From: Pseudomonadota bacterium
Lineage (GTDB): Bacteria > Pseudomonadota > Gammaproteobacteria > Burkholderiales > Burkholderiaceae_C
NCBI GenBank assembly: GCA_023387335.1
Contig: JAEWIF010000051.1
Span: 1 to 13,395, forward strand
Length of the DNA: 13,395 bases
Reading direction: 5' to 3'
Shown: positions 1 through 5,977 of the stretch, piece by piece
How the letters are laid out: each line of letters starts with the position of its first letter
Position numbering within the stretch: the stretch's first letter is position 1
Made by a program: the position numbers and the translations under genes
The notes under the pieces: model-generated
Told to the model about the DNA's origin: nothing
The model's input: the letters and a program-made list of their open reading frames with translations, nothing else
The model's database searches: none

Positions 1-1037
1 CGCCTGCCGCGCCGCAGCCGAGCGCGCCGGCGCCCGCGCCGCACGCCACGGAACGCACCCTGCCGACGGCCGCGCTGCCTCCGCACGAACCCACCGCGCC
101 CACCGGCCAGCTGCCGCACGCGTCCCCCTCCGTGCGCAAATTCGCCCGCGAACTCGGCGTGCCGCTGGAAGAGGTCAAGGGCACCGGTCCCAAGGGCCGC
201 ATCCTGCAGGAGGACGTCCAGACCTTCACCAAGGCGGTGATGAAGGGCGAGGCCACGACCAAGGCGGCCGCCGGCAAGGCGCCGGGCGGTGCCGGTGGCG
301 AAGCGCTGGGCCTGCTGCCCTGGCCCAAGGTGGACTTCGCCAGGTTCGGCCCGATCGAGCGCAAGGACCTCTCGCGCATCAAGAAGATCAGCGGCGCGAA
401 CCTGCACCGCAACTGGGTGATGATCCCGCACGTCACCAACCACGACGATGCCGACATCACCGATCTCGAAGCGTTCCGCGTCCAGCTGAACAAGGAGAAC
501 GAGAAGAGCGGCGTGAAGGTCACCATGCTGGCCTTCCTCATCAAGGCCAGCGTCGCGGCGCTCAAGAAGTTCCCCGAGTTCAACAGCTCGCTCGACGGCG
601 AGCAGCTGGTTCTGAAGAACTACTGGCACATCGGCTTCGCCGCCGACACGCCCAACGGCCTGGTCGTCCCGGTGGTCAAGGACGCCGACAAGAAGGGCGT
701 GCTGCAGATCAGCCAGGAGATGTCGGAGCTCGCGAAGAAGGCGCGCGACGGCAAGCTCGGCCCGGCCGACATGACGGGCGCGACCTTCACGATCTCTTCG
801 CTGGGCGGCATCGGCGGTCGTTACTTCACGCCGATCATCAATGCGCCGGAAGTGGCTATCCTCGGGGTTTGCAGAAGCCAGACCGAACCGGTCTGGGACG
901 GCAAGCAGTTCCAGCCCCGCCTGATGCTGCCGCTGTCGCTGTCGTGGGACCATCGCGTGATCGATGGCGCTTCGGCGGCCCGCTTCAACGCTTACCTGGG
1001 CGCCATCCTGGCGGACTTCCGCCGGGTGCTGCTCTGA
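1..1037 (+). CDS. aceF: Pyruvate dehydrogenase E2, dihydrolipoamide acetyltransferase (5' truncated)
   Basis: E2 core of the cytosolic pyruvate dehydrogenase complex: it takes the acetyl group from E1 on a lipoyl arm and passes it to CoA. The reading frame is open from base 3, so 344 C-terminal residues are visible and the lipoyl domain(s) lie upstream of the window. Visible order: an Ala/Pro-rich linker (about residues 1-40), a peripheral-subunit-binding domain that docks E1/E3 (about 40-76, with SVRKFARELGV and GTGPKGRI), a second flexible linker, then the catalytic acyltransferase domain from about residue 115 to the end. The active-site motif DHRVIDG is present, with His317 and Asp321 of the visible fragment. 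The segment LLPWPKVDF followed by SRIKKISGANLHRNW is typical of PDH E2 rather than the succinyltransferase, and lpdA follows two genes on, which agrees. The next gene starts 26 bases downstream on the same strand, so they are probably co-transcribed. The function is essentially certain. Confidence 0.96.
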   Translation, partial: PAAPQPSAPAPAPHATERTLPTAALPPHEPTAPTGQLPHASPSVRKFARELGVPLEEVKGTGPKGRILQEDVQTFTKAVMKGEATTKAAAGKAPGGAGGEALGLLPWPKVDFARFGPIERKDLSRIKKISGANLHRNWVMIPHVTNHDDADITDLEAFRVQLNKENEKSGVKVTMLAFLIKASVAALKKFPEFNSSLDGEQLVLKNYWHIGFAADTPNGLVVPVVKDADKKGVLQISQEMSELAKKARDGKLGPADMTGATFTISSLGGIGGRYFTPIINAPEVAILGVCRSQTEPVWDGKQFQPRLMLPLSLSWDHRVIDGASAARFNAYLGAILADFRRVLL

Positions 1038-1063
1038 TCAAGAGAAAGAAGAAGTAATCCCAC

Positions 1064-1654
1064 ATGACGACCGTCGTAGTAGTGAAGAAAGCCGGCCAGA
1101 TCGCCATCGCCGCAGACACCCTGGTCACCTTCGGCGACACCATGCTCTCCAAACGCTACGAGGACAACACCAAGATCTTCAAGGTGGACACCGACTCCGG
1201 GCCCAGCTACATCGGCATGGCGGGCACGGTGGCGCACTTCCCGGTGCTGCGCAAGGCGATGGGCTCGATGCCGCGCGAAATCCTGCACCTCAACAGCAAG
1301 GACGAGGTGTTCGACACCTTCACCAAGCTGCATCCCTACCTGAAGGACAACTTCTTCCTGCAGACCAAGGAAGAGGACAGCGATCCGTACGAGTCCAGCC
1401 AGTTCAGCGTGGTCATCGCCAACGCCAGCGGCATCTACGGGCTCTACAGCTATCGCGAGGTGTTCGAGTTCAAGGAGTTCTGGGGGATCGGTTCGGGCCG
1501 CAGCTTCGCGCTGGGCGCCATGCACTCCATCTACAACAAGGCGAAGACGGCGCGTGAAGTGGCGGAGGCCGGCATCACCGCGGGTTGCGAGTTCGATCGC
1601 AATTCCGCGCTGCCGTTCGACTGCTTCACGGTCCGCATGAAGGAAGCGAAATGA
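1064..1654 (+). CDS. Proteasome/HslV-fold N-terminal-nucleophile peptidase, BPH type
   Basis: A 196-aa protein with the fold signatures of the HslV/proteasome beta-subunit family. It starts Met-Thr-Thr like HslV, so removal of the initiator Met alone would expose the catalytic Thr1, with no propeptide. In mature numbering Asp17 sits in IAAD, and Lys36 in NTKIF occupies the place of proteasomal Lys33. A late GIGSGRSFALGAMHS segment (about residues 141-155) matches the HslV IGSGG helix region. HslV is about 175 aa, and this protein carries extra sequence in the middle (about 85-115). Divergence from HslV and the likely betaproteobacterial host fit the described 'betaproteobacterial proteasome homologue' (BPH), known as a double-ring assembly; that assignment is from memory of the family. 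The gene lies between aceF and lpdA, 26 bases after aceF, and its TGA overlaps the lpdA ATG by 4 bases (ATGA), which implies translational coupling. No unfoldase ATPase (HslU, ClpX-like) is in the window. The substrate is unknown; quality control of the complex is only a guess. Confidence 0.85.
   Translation: MTTVVVVKKAGQIAIAADTLVTFGDTMLSKRYEDNTKIFKVDTDSGPSYIGMAGTVAHFPVLRKAMGSMPREILHLNSKDEVFDTFTKLHPYLKDNFFLQTKEEDSDPYESSQFSVVIANASGIYGLYSYREVFEFKEFWGIGSGRSFALGAMHSIYNKAKTAREVAEAGITAGCEFDRNSALPFDCFTVRMKEAK
1641..1654 (+). promoter_or_regulatory. lpdA ribosome-binding site and ATGA start/stop overlap
   Basis: AGGAAG at 1641-1646 precedes the ATG at 1651 with 4 bases between. The ATG overlaps the TGA of the upstream peptidase gene (1652-1654). 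This fixes the lpdA start: the frame stays open upstream to a TTG at 1585, but that extension has no family similarity and would lie inside the peptidase gene. Coupled translation of the two genes is the likely consequence. Confidence 0.75.
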
Positions 1655-3441
1655 GCCTCGTCGAGGTCAAGGTTCCGGACATCGGCGACTTCAAGGAAGT
1701 CGCGGTGATCGAAGTGCTCGTGAAGCCGGGCGATACGGTCAAGCAGGAGCAGTCGCTCGTCACCGTGGAGAGCGACAAGGCTTCGATGGAGATCCCGTCC
1801 TCGCACGCGGGGGTGGTGAAGGAACTCAAGGTCAAGCTGGGGGACAAGGTGTCGGAAGGGTCGGTGCTGCTCGTGGTGGAGAGCACCGCGGCCGCTGCCG
1901 GCCCCGCGCCGCAATCCTCGGCGCCGGCTCCCGCTCCTGCGCCGGCTCCGGCTCCGGCGCCCGCGCGTTCGGAACCAGCGCCGGCCGCGTCGTCCTATGC
2001 CGGCGGCGCCGACCTCGAATGCGACATGCTGGTCCTGGGTGCCGGCCCCGGCGGCTACTCCGCCGCCTTCCGCGCCGCCGACCTCGGCATGAAGGTGGTG
2101 CTGGTCGAGCGCTACGCCACGCTGGGCGGCGTCTGCCTGAACGTGGGCTGCATCCCTTCGAAGGCGCTGCTGCACGTCGCGGCGGTGATGGACGAGGTCA
2201 ACCACTTCGCCGACCTGGGCGTGAGCTACGGCAAGCCGACGATCGACCGCGCCAAGCTCAAGGCGCACAAGGACAAGGTGACCGGCAAGCTCACGGGCGG
2301 CCTGTCGTCCATGGCCAAGATGCGCAAGGTGACGGTGGTGCGCGGCAACGGCACCTTCGTCGATCCGCATCACCTGCAGGTGGAAGAGACCACGGGGCAG
2401 GGCAAGGACACCACCGGCAAGAAGCAGGTGATCCGCTTCAGGAACGCGATCATCGCGGCCGGTTCGCAGGCCGTGTCGCTGCCCTTCATGCCCAAGGACC
2501 CGCGCGTGGTGGACTCCACCGGCGCGCTGGAGCTCACGACCGATCCCAAGCGCATGCTCATCCTGGGCGGCGGCATCATCGGCCTGGAGATGGGCACGGT
2601 CTATTCCACGCTGGGCGCGCGCCTGGATGTGGTGGAGATGCTCGACGGCCTGATGCAGGGCGCCGACCGCGACCTCGTGCGCGTGTGGCAGAAGATGAAC
2701 GCGCCGCGCTTCGACAACATCATGTTGAAGACCAAGACCATCGGCGCCGAAGCCACCAAGGATGGCATCCTGGTGCGTTTCGAGGGCGAGCAGGCCCCGA
2801 AGGAGCCGCAGCTGTACGACCTGGTGCTGCAAGCCGTGGGCCGCAGCCCCAACGGCAAGAAGATCGGCGCCGAGAAGGCTGGCGTCATCGTCGGCGAGCG
2901 CGGCTTCATCCCGGTCGACATCCAGATGCGCACCAACGTGCCGCACATCTTCGCCATCGGCGACATCGTGGGCCAGCCGATGCTGGCCCACAAGGCGGTG
3001 CACGAGGCGCACGTGGCGGCGGAAGCCGCGGCGGGCGAGAAGAGCACCTTCGACGCCCGCGTGATCCCGAGCGTGGCCTACACCGATCCGGAAGTCGCCT
3101 GGGTCGGCCTGACCGAAGAGCAGGCCAAGGCGCAGGGCATCGCCATCAAGAAGGGCCACTTCCCCTGGTCGGCATCGGGCCGCGCGATCGCGAACACGCG
3201 CGACGAGGGCTTCACCAAGCTGCTGTTCGACGCGCAGACCCATCGCATCGTGGGCGGCGGCATCGTCGGCACGCATGCCGGCGACCTGATCAGCGAGGTG
3301 GCCCTGGCCATCGAGATGGGCGCCGACGAGGTGGACATCGGCAAGACCATCCATCCGCACCCGACCCTGGGCGAGAGCGTCGGCATGGCCGCCGAGATCG
3401 CGCACGGCACCTGCACGGACGTGCCGCCGCAGCGGCGGTAA
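1651..3441 (+). CDS. lpdA: Dihydrolipoamide dehydrogenase (E3) with N-terminal lipoyl domain
   Basis: Flavoprotein E3 of the pyruvate dehydrogenase complex; it reoxidises dihydrolipoamide with NAD+. The protein is 596 aa against about 475 for ordinary E3, because it carries an extra N-terminal lipoyl domain (residues 1-78, lipoyl-Lys43 in ESDKASM) and an Ala-Pro linker (about 80-115). Then come the FAD-binding dinucleotide fold (LGAGPGGY, 129-136), the redox disulfide Cys162/Cys167 in CLNVGC, the NAD-binding fold (LGGGIIGLE), the second FAD contact (AIGDIVG) and the C-terminal dimer domain with catalytic His570 and Glu575 in HPHPTLGE. All key residues are present. Lipoyl-E3 fusions are known from PDH operons of Neisseria and other betaproteobacteria. 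The gene is coupled to the preceding peptidase gene and is the last of this operon: the next gene converges from the other strand 11 bases after the stop. Confidence 0.97.
   Translation: MSLVEVKVPDIGDFKEVAVIEVLVKPGDTVKQEQSLVTVESDKASMEIPSSHAGVVKELKVKLGDKVSEGSVLLVVESTAAAAGPAPQSSAPAPAPAPAPAPAPARSEPAPAASSYAGGADLECDMLVLGAGPGGYSAAFRAADLGMKVVLVERYATLGGVCLNVGCIPSKALLHVAAVMDEVNHFADLGVSYGKPTIDRAKLKAHKDKVTGKLTGGLSSMAKMRKVTVVRGNGTFVDPHHLQVEETTGQGKDTTGKKQVIRFRNAIIAAGSQAVSLPFMPKDPRVVDSTGALELTTDPKRMLILGGGIIGLEMGTVYSTLGARLDVVEMLDGLMQGADRDLVRVWQKMNAPRFDNIMLKTKTIGAEATKDGILVRFEGEQAPKEPQLYDLVLQAVGRSPNGKKIGAEKAGVIVGERGFIPVDIQMRTNVPHIFAIGDIVGQPMLAHKAVHEAHVAAEAAAGEKSTFDARVIPSVAYTDPEVAWVGLTEEQAKAQGIAIKKGHFPWSASGRAIANTRDEGFTKLLFDAQTHRIVGGGIVGTHAGDLISEVALAIEMGADEVDIGKTIHPHPTLGESVGMAAEIAHGTCTDVPPQRR
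1921..1965 (+). repeat. Ala-Pro repeat coding for the lipoyl-E3 linker
   Basis: Tandem GC-rich codons encode alternating Ala-Pro from residue 91 to 105 of LpdA. This is the flexible swinging-arm linker usual between lipoyl domains and the next domain, and it is a protein-level repeat rather than a mobile or regulatory DNA repeat. Similar low-complexity Ala/Pro stretches occur in aceF (before residue 40 of the visible part) and at the end of the window in sucB. Confidence 0.7.
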
Positions 3442-3473
3442 TGAGCGGGAGATCAGGGCGCCGGGGTGGCGCC
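3424..3473. terminator. Possible GC hairpins at the lpdA/NlpC convergent junction
   Basis: Two short dyads lie where the two genes converge. CCGCCG (3424-3429) pairs with CGGCGG (3433-3438) over a 3-nt loop at the very end of lpdA. GGCGCC (3457-3462) and GGCGCC (3468-3473) flank a GGGGT loop at the end of the opposing gene. Neither is followed by a T-run on either strand, so intrinsic termination is weakly supported. In DNA this GC-rich such dyads arise easily by chance. Termination must occur somewhere here, since only 11 bases separate the stops. Confidence 0.25.
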
Positions 3474-4037
3474 GGCGGCGGGCGCGGCCTGCTGCTGCGT
3501 CACCAGCACCCGGCGCGCGCCGTCGAAGCGGCGCTGCCAGTAGCTCCCGTTCATGTCTTCCACCCGCACCTGGGCGCCCGGCTTGGGCGAGTGGATGAAC
3601 TTGCCGTCGCCGACGTAGATGCCGACGTGGCTGAAGGCGCGGCGCAGCGTGTTGAAGAACACCAGGTCGCCGGGCTGCAGGTCGCGCTTGTCGATGACCT
3701 GCGTGGCGGCCGCCTGCTCGTTGGCGCGGCGGGGAAGGATCAGGCCGACGGTCTGTTCGTAGATGGCGCGCACGAAGCCGCTGCAATCGAAGCCGGTCTC
3801 CACCGAGTTGCCGCCGCGGCGGTAGGGCACGCCGAGGAAGCCCACGGCGGTGACGACCAGCTCGGAGGTGGTGTCCGTGATGCGCTCGCCGACTTGCCCC
3901 AGGCGCTGCATCAGGCCCTTTTCGGCCGGCTTTTCGGCCATGAAGCGACTGAAATCGTCTTCCGCCGTGGCGGGCTGCGCCTGCGCCGGCAGGACACCGG
4001 ACAGGACCAGCGCGATACTGAAGAGCCACTTCGACAT
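3453..4037 (-). CDS. Exported NlpC/P60-family cysteine peptidase
   Basis: Putative peptidoglycan hydrolase of the C40 family, which cleaves peptide stems (often D-Glu to meso-DAP bonds) in the cell wall. Taking the ATG at 4037 gives 194 aa with a clear signal peptide (MSKWLFSIALVLSGVLPAQAQ; predicted cut after the AQA, about residue 20), so it should act in the periplasm. A short acidic region follows, then the NlpC/P60 domain from about residue 57 to 180. Catalytic Cys85 is in FDCSGF, His137 in FSHVGIY, and the third polar residue is probably His149 in FIHSP. The C-terminus is an Ala/Pro tail. The frame is open to a TTG at 4073, but the extra 12 residues would place charged and polar residues ahead of the signal peptide, so the ATG is preferred. 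No good Shine-Dalgarno precedes either start. There is no lipobox Cys and no SH3 or LysM domain, so it is a minimal single-domain enzyme. It diverges from the sugar dehydrogenase gene over 134 bases. Confidence 0.9.
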   Translation of the reverse strand: MSKWLFSIALVLSGVLPAQAQPATAEDDFSRFMAEKPAEKGLMQRLGQVGERITDTTSELVVTAVGFLGVPYRRGGNSVETGFDCSGFVRAIYEQTVGLILPRRANEQAAATQVIDKRDLQPGDLVFFNTLRRAFSHVGIYVGDGKFIHSPKPGAQVRVEDMNGSYWQRRFDGARRVLVTQQQAAPAAGATPAP

Positions 4038-4044
4038 GGCGCGC

Positions 4045-4073
4045 AGCGTAAGCACGACGATACGTGAAGTCAA
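4045..4073 (-). promoter_or_regulatory. Weak candidate promoter for the NlpC/P60 gene
   Basis: Read on the minus strand, TTGACT (4073-4068) is followed after 17 bases by TACGCT (4050-4045). The first hexamer matches the sigma-70 -35 box at 5 of 6 positions; the -10 match is only 3 of 6. If used, transcription would begin at about the ATG at 4037 and give a leaderless mRNA, which would explain the lack of a Shine-Dalgarno. A competing pair, TTCCGC and TACAGT, lies further upstream (about 4085-4113), so the choice is open. Confidence 0.2.
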
Positions 4074-4158
4074 GTAAGGTTTTGACTGTAACCCGTTGAT
4101 ACCGCTGCGGAATCCGGCTGGCCCGTTCGAGCCAGACTGGGCTTCCCGACCCGATTCC

Positions 4159-4163
4159 AGGAG
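4159..4163 (+). promoter_or_regulatory. Shine-Dalgarno of the PQQ-type dehydrogenase gene
   Basis: AGGAG lies 8 bases before the ATG at 4172. It supports that start, which is also where the signal peptide begins. In the 134-base gap to the divergent NlpC/P60 gene I see no convincing -35/-10 pair on the plus strand. Confidence 0.7.
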
Positions 4164-4171
4164 ATCGATCG

Positions 4172-5293
4172 ATGCGCTTGCCGACCTTGGTTCCCACCCC
4201 GTGGCGATGGGCCGCGGCCCTGCTTCTGGGCGCGTGCTGCGCGACCGGTGCCGCGCGCGCCGAACCTCGCACGGAGCAGGTCGCGTCGGGTCTCGTCAAT
4301 CCCTGGGCGGTGGCGTTCATCGACGACGGCCGTTTCCTGGTCACCGAGCGACCCGGCCGCATGCGCGTCGTGGAGCGCGACGGCAAGGTCGGCCCGGCGA
4401 TCGCCGGCGTGCCGCAGGTCGCGGCGGGCGGGCAGGGCGGGCTGCTGGACCTGGTGCTCGACTCCGGCTTCGCCTCCAACCGCACGCTGTACTTCTGCTT
4501 CTCCGAACCCGGCGACGGCGGGAACTCCACGGCGCTGGCGCGCGCGCGGCTGGCGCCCGACCGCTCGCGGCTGAAGGACGTGCGCGTCATCTTCAGCCAG
4601 CGGCCCAAGGTGTCGAGCCAGATGCACTTCGGCTGCCGCATCGTCGAGGCGCGCGACGGAACCCTGTTCCTGACGATGGGCGACCGCTACTCGCGCATGC
4701 AGGACGCGCAGCGCCTCGACAACCACATCGGCAAGGTGGTGCGGCTCACCAAGGACGGCGCCGCGGCCGCCGGCAACCCGTTCGCGCAGCGCGCCGGTGC
4801 CTTGCCCGAGATCTGGAGCTACGGCCACCGCAACTCGCAAGGCGCCGCGCTGGCGCCCGACGGCCGCTTCTGGATGCACGAGCATGGCCCGCAGGGCGGC
4901 GACGAGCTCAACCTGCCCGAGGCCGGCCGCAACTACGGCTGGCCCGTGATCACCTACGGCGAGAACTACGGCGGCGGCAAGATCGGCGAGGGCATCACCG
5001 CGCGCCAGGGGATGGAGCAGCCGCTGCACTACTGGGTGCCCTCGATCGCGCCTTCCGGCATGGTGTTCCTCGCCGGCGATCGCTACGGCGCGGACTGGAA
5101 GGGCAATCTCTTCCTGGGATCGCTGAAGTTCAGCTACCTGGCGCGGCTGGAGTTGGCCGACGGCAAGGTGCTGCGCGAGCACCGGCTGTTCCAGGGCGTG
5201 GGCCGGGTGCGCGACGTGCGCCAGGGCCCGGACGGGCTGCTCTACCTGCTGACCGACAGCTCCGACGGCAAGCTGCTGCGCGTGGCGCCCTGA
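4172..5293 (+). CDS. Exported PQQ-dependent aldose/sugar dehydrogenase (GSDH family)
   Basis: Beta-propeller protein of the soluble glucose/sorbosone dehydrogenase family (like E. coli YliI, an aldose sugar dehydrogenase), which oxidises aldoses in the periplasm with PQQ as cofactor. It has 373 aa, normal for the short members. A signal peptide with an arginine, a hydrophobic stretch (about 13-25) and an ARA cut site near residue 30 is visible. Family motifs follow: NPWAVAF (43-49), GQGGLLDLVLD (88-98), MHFGCRI (151-157) with His152 as the likely catalytic base, TMGDR (168-172), the SYGHRNSQG block (216-224), the EHGPQGGDELN block (237-247), and YGWPV. Most relatives have HFGG or HFGS where this one has HFGC. 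The conserved EHGP/GGDE segment supports PQQ and metal binding. No PQQ-biosynthesis genes lie in the window, so holoenzyme formation is unproven and the substrate is unknown. The gene appears monocistronic and converges with the response regulator gene. Confidence 0.9.
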   Translation: MRLPTLVPTPWRWAAALLLGACCATGAARAEPRTEQVASGLVNPWAVAFIDDGRFLVTERPGRMRVVERDGKVGPAIAGVPQVAAGGQGGLLDLVLDSGFASNRTLYFCFSEPGDGGNSTALARARLAPDRSRLKDVRVIFSQRPKVSSQMHFGCRIVEARDGTLFLTMGDRYSRMQDAQRLDNHIGKVVRLTKDGAAAAGNPFAQRAGALPEIWSYGHRNSQGAALAPDGRFWMHEHGPQGGDELNLPEAGRNYGWPVITYGENYGGGKIGEGITARQGMEQPLHYWVPSIAPSGMVFLAGDRYGADWKGNLFLGSLKFSYLARLELADGKVLREHRLFQGVGRVRDVRQGPDGLLYLLTDSSDGKLLRVAP

Positions 5294-5325
5294 GCGCCGG
5301 CCGCGCGGCAGGTCAGGGCTTGACC
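5284..5325. terminator. Possible bidirectional hairpins at a convergent junction
   Basis: GGCGC (5284-5288) pairs with GCGCC (5294-5298) around the dehydrogenase stop codon. GGTCA (5311-5315) pairs with TGACC (5321-5325) over a 5-nt loop around the stop of the response regulator gene. Only 19 bases separate the two stops, so a shared terminator is expected here. No T-tract follows either stem, so assignment as an intrinsic terminator is weak. Confidence 0.25.
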
Positions 5326-5960
5326 AGGCCCTTGCGCACCGCGTAGCGCGTGAGGCTGGCGATGTCGTTGAGCTTCAGGCGCTCCATGATGCGGGCCCGG
5401 TGCACGTCCACCGTCTTGGACGACAGGCCCAGGTCGAACGCGATCTCCTTGGACGCCTTGCCCTGGGCGATCAGCTTCAGGATCTCCAGCTGGCGCTCGG
5501 TCAGCTCGTCGCTGGCGCTGGGCTCGGACGGCTGCAGCAGCCGCTGGGCGATCACCGGGCTGAAGTAGGTGCCGGTGGCCATCACGCTGCGGATGGACTG
5601 CTCCAGCTCGAACGGAGGCGCGTCCTTCATCAGGTAGCCGCAGGCGCCGTTGGCGACGGCGCGCTTGACGAAATCGACGGTGTCGTACATCGACAGCACC
5701 AGCACGCGCACCTCGGGCATGCGGGCATGGATCTCGGCAATGGCGGCGATGCCGTCCATGCCGGGCATCGAGATGTCGGTCATCACGACGTCGGGGGCGA
5801 GCGACTCGACCAGCGTGACGAGCTCGCGGCCGTCGCGAGCCTCGGCCACGACGTCCACGCCTTCGACCATGCTCAGCAGGGCCTTGATGCCGGAGCGCAC
5901 GAGGTCGTGGTCGTCGGCCAGCACGACCCGGATGGTGGCGGCGGCAACGGAATTCTTCAT
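5313..5960 (-). CDS. NarL/LuxR-family response regulator
   Basis: Cytosolic DNA-binding response regulator of 215 aa. The receiver domain (about 10-125) has the acidic pair Asp16/Asp17, phospho-acceptor Asp62 in MTDISMPGMDG, switch Ser90 and Lys112 in LMKDA. The C-terminal LuxR helix-turn-helix (about 152-213) shows the usual LTERQLEILKLIAQG and SKEIAFDLGLSSKTVDVHRARI pattern. All phosphorylation residues are intact, so it should be switched by its partner kinase, whose gene ends 17 bases upstream on the same strand. The start is the ATG at 5960 because AGAGGGAAAG lies directly before it. The frame extends to a TTG at 5981, but that codon overlaps the kinase stop and has no ribosome site. Targets are not evident; a palindrome upstream of the kinase gene (7151-7165) is a candidate operator for autoregulation. 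Confidence 0.94.
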   Translation of the reverse strand: MKNSVAAATIRVVLADDHDLVRSGIKALLSMVEGVDVVAEARDGRELVTLVESLAPDVVMTDISMPGMDGIAAIAEIHARMPEVRVLVLSMYDTVDFVKRAVANGACGYLMKDAPPFELEQSIRSVMATGTYFSPVIAQRLLQPSEPSASDELTERQLEILKLIAQGKASKEIAFDLGLSSKTVDVHRARIMERLKLNDIASLTRYAVRKGLVKP

Positions 5961-5970
5961 CTTTCCCTCT
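5961..5970 (-). promoter_or_regulatory. Ribosome-binding site fixing the response regulator start
   Basis: On the minus strand AGAGGGAAAG immediately precedes the ATG at 5960, with GAGGG 4 bases away from it. It lies in the 17-base gap after the kinase stop, so the regulator can be translated independently from a shared message. Confidence 0.65.
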
Positions 5971-5977
5971 TGAAACC

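Noticed and set aside
1585..1650. TTG extension of lpdA by 22 codons
   Set aside because: It lies inside the peptidase gene and has no ribosome site. The lipoyl domain begins at the ATG at 1651, which has AGGAAG in front.
1064..1654. Calling the peptidase simply hslV
   Set aside because: The N-terminus and GSG region are HslV-like, but the middle region, the length and the neighbourhood (no hslU) differ. BPH-type is the better description.
1915..1995. Tandem GC-rich repeat as a possible mobile or regulatory repeat
   Set aside because: It is in frame and codes for the expected Ala-Pro linker of a lipoyl-domain protein.
2019..4067. Plus-strand 682-codon frame overlapping lpdA and the NlpC gene
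   Set aside because: It runs out of frame through lpdA and antisense through the NlpC/P60 gene; Arg/Gly-rich shadow.
1531..4641. Minus-strand open frame of about 1036 codons antisense to the PDH genes
   Set aside because: It overlaps three well-supported genes, has low-complexity Arg/His/Ala-rich composition and no recognisable motif. It is the usual stop-poor shadow in GC-rich DNA.
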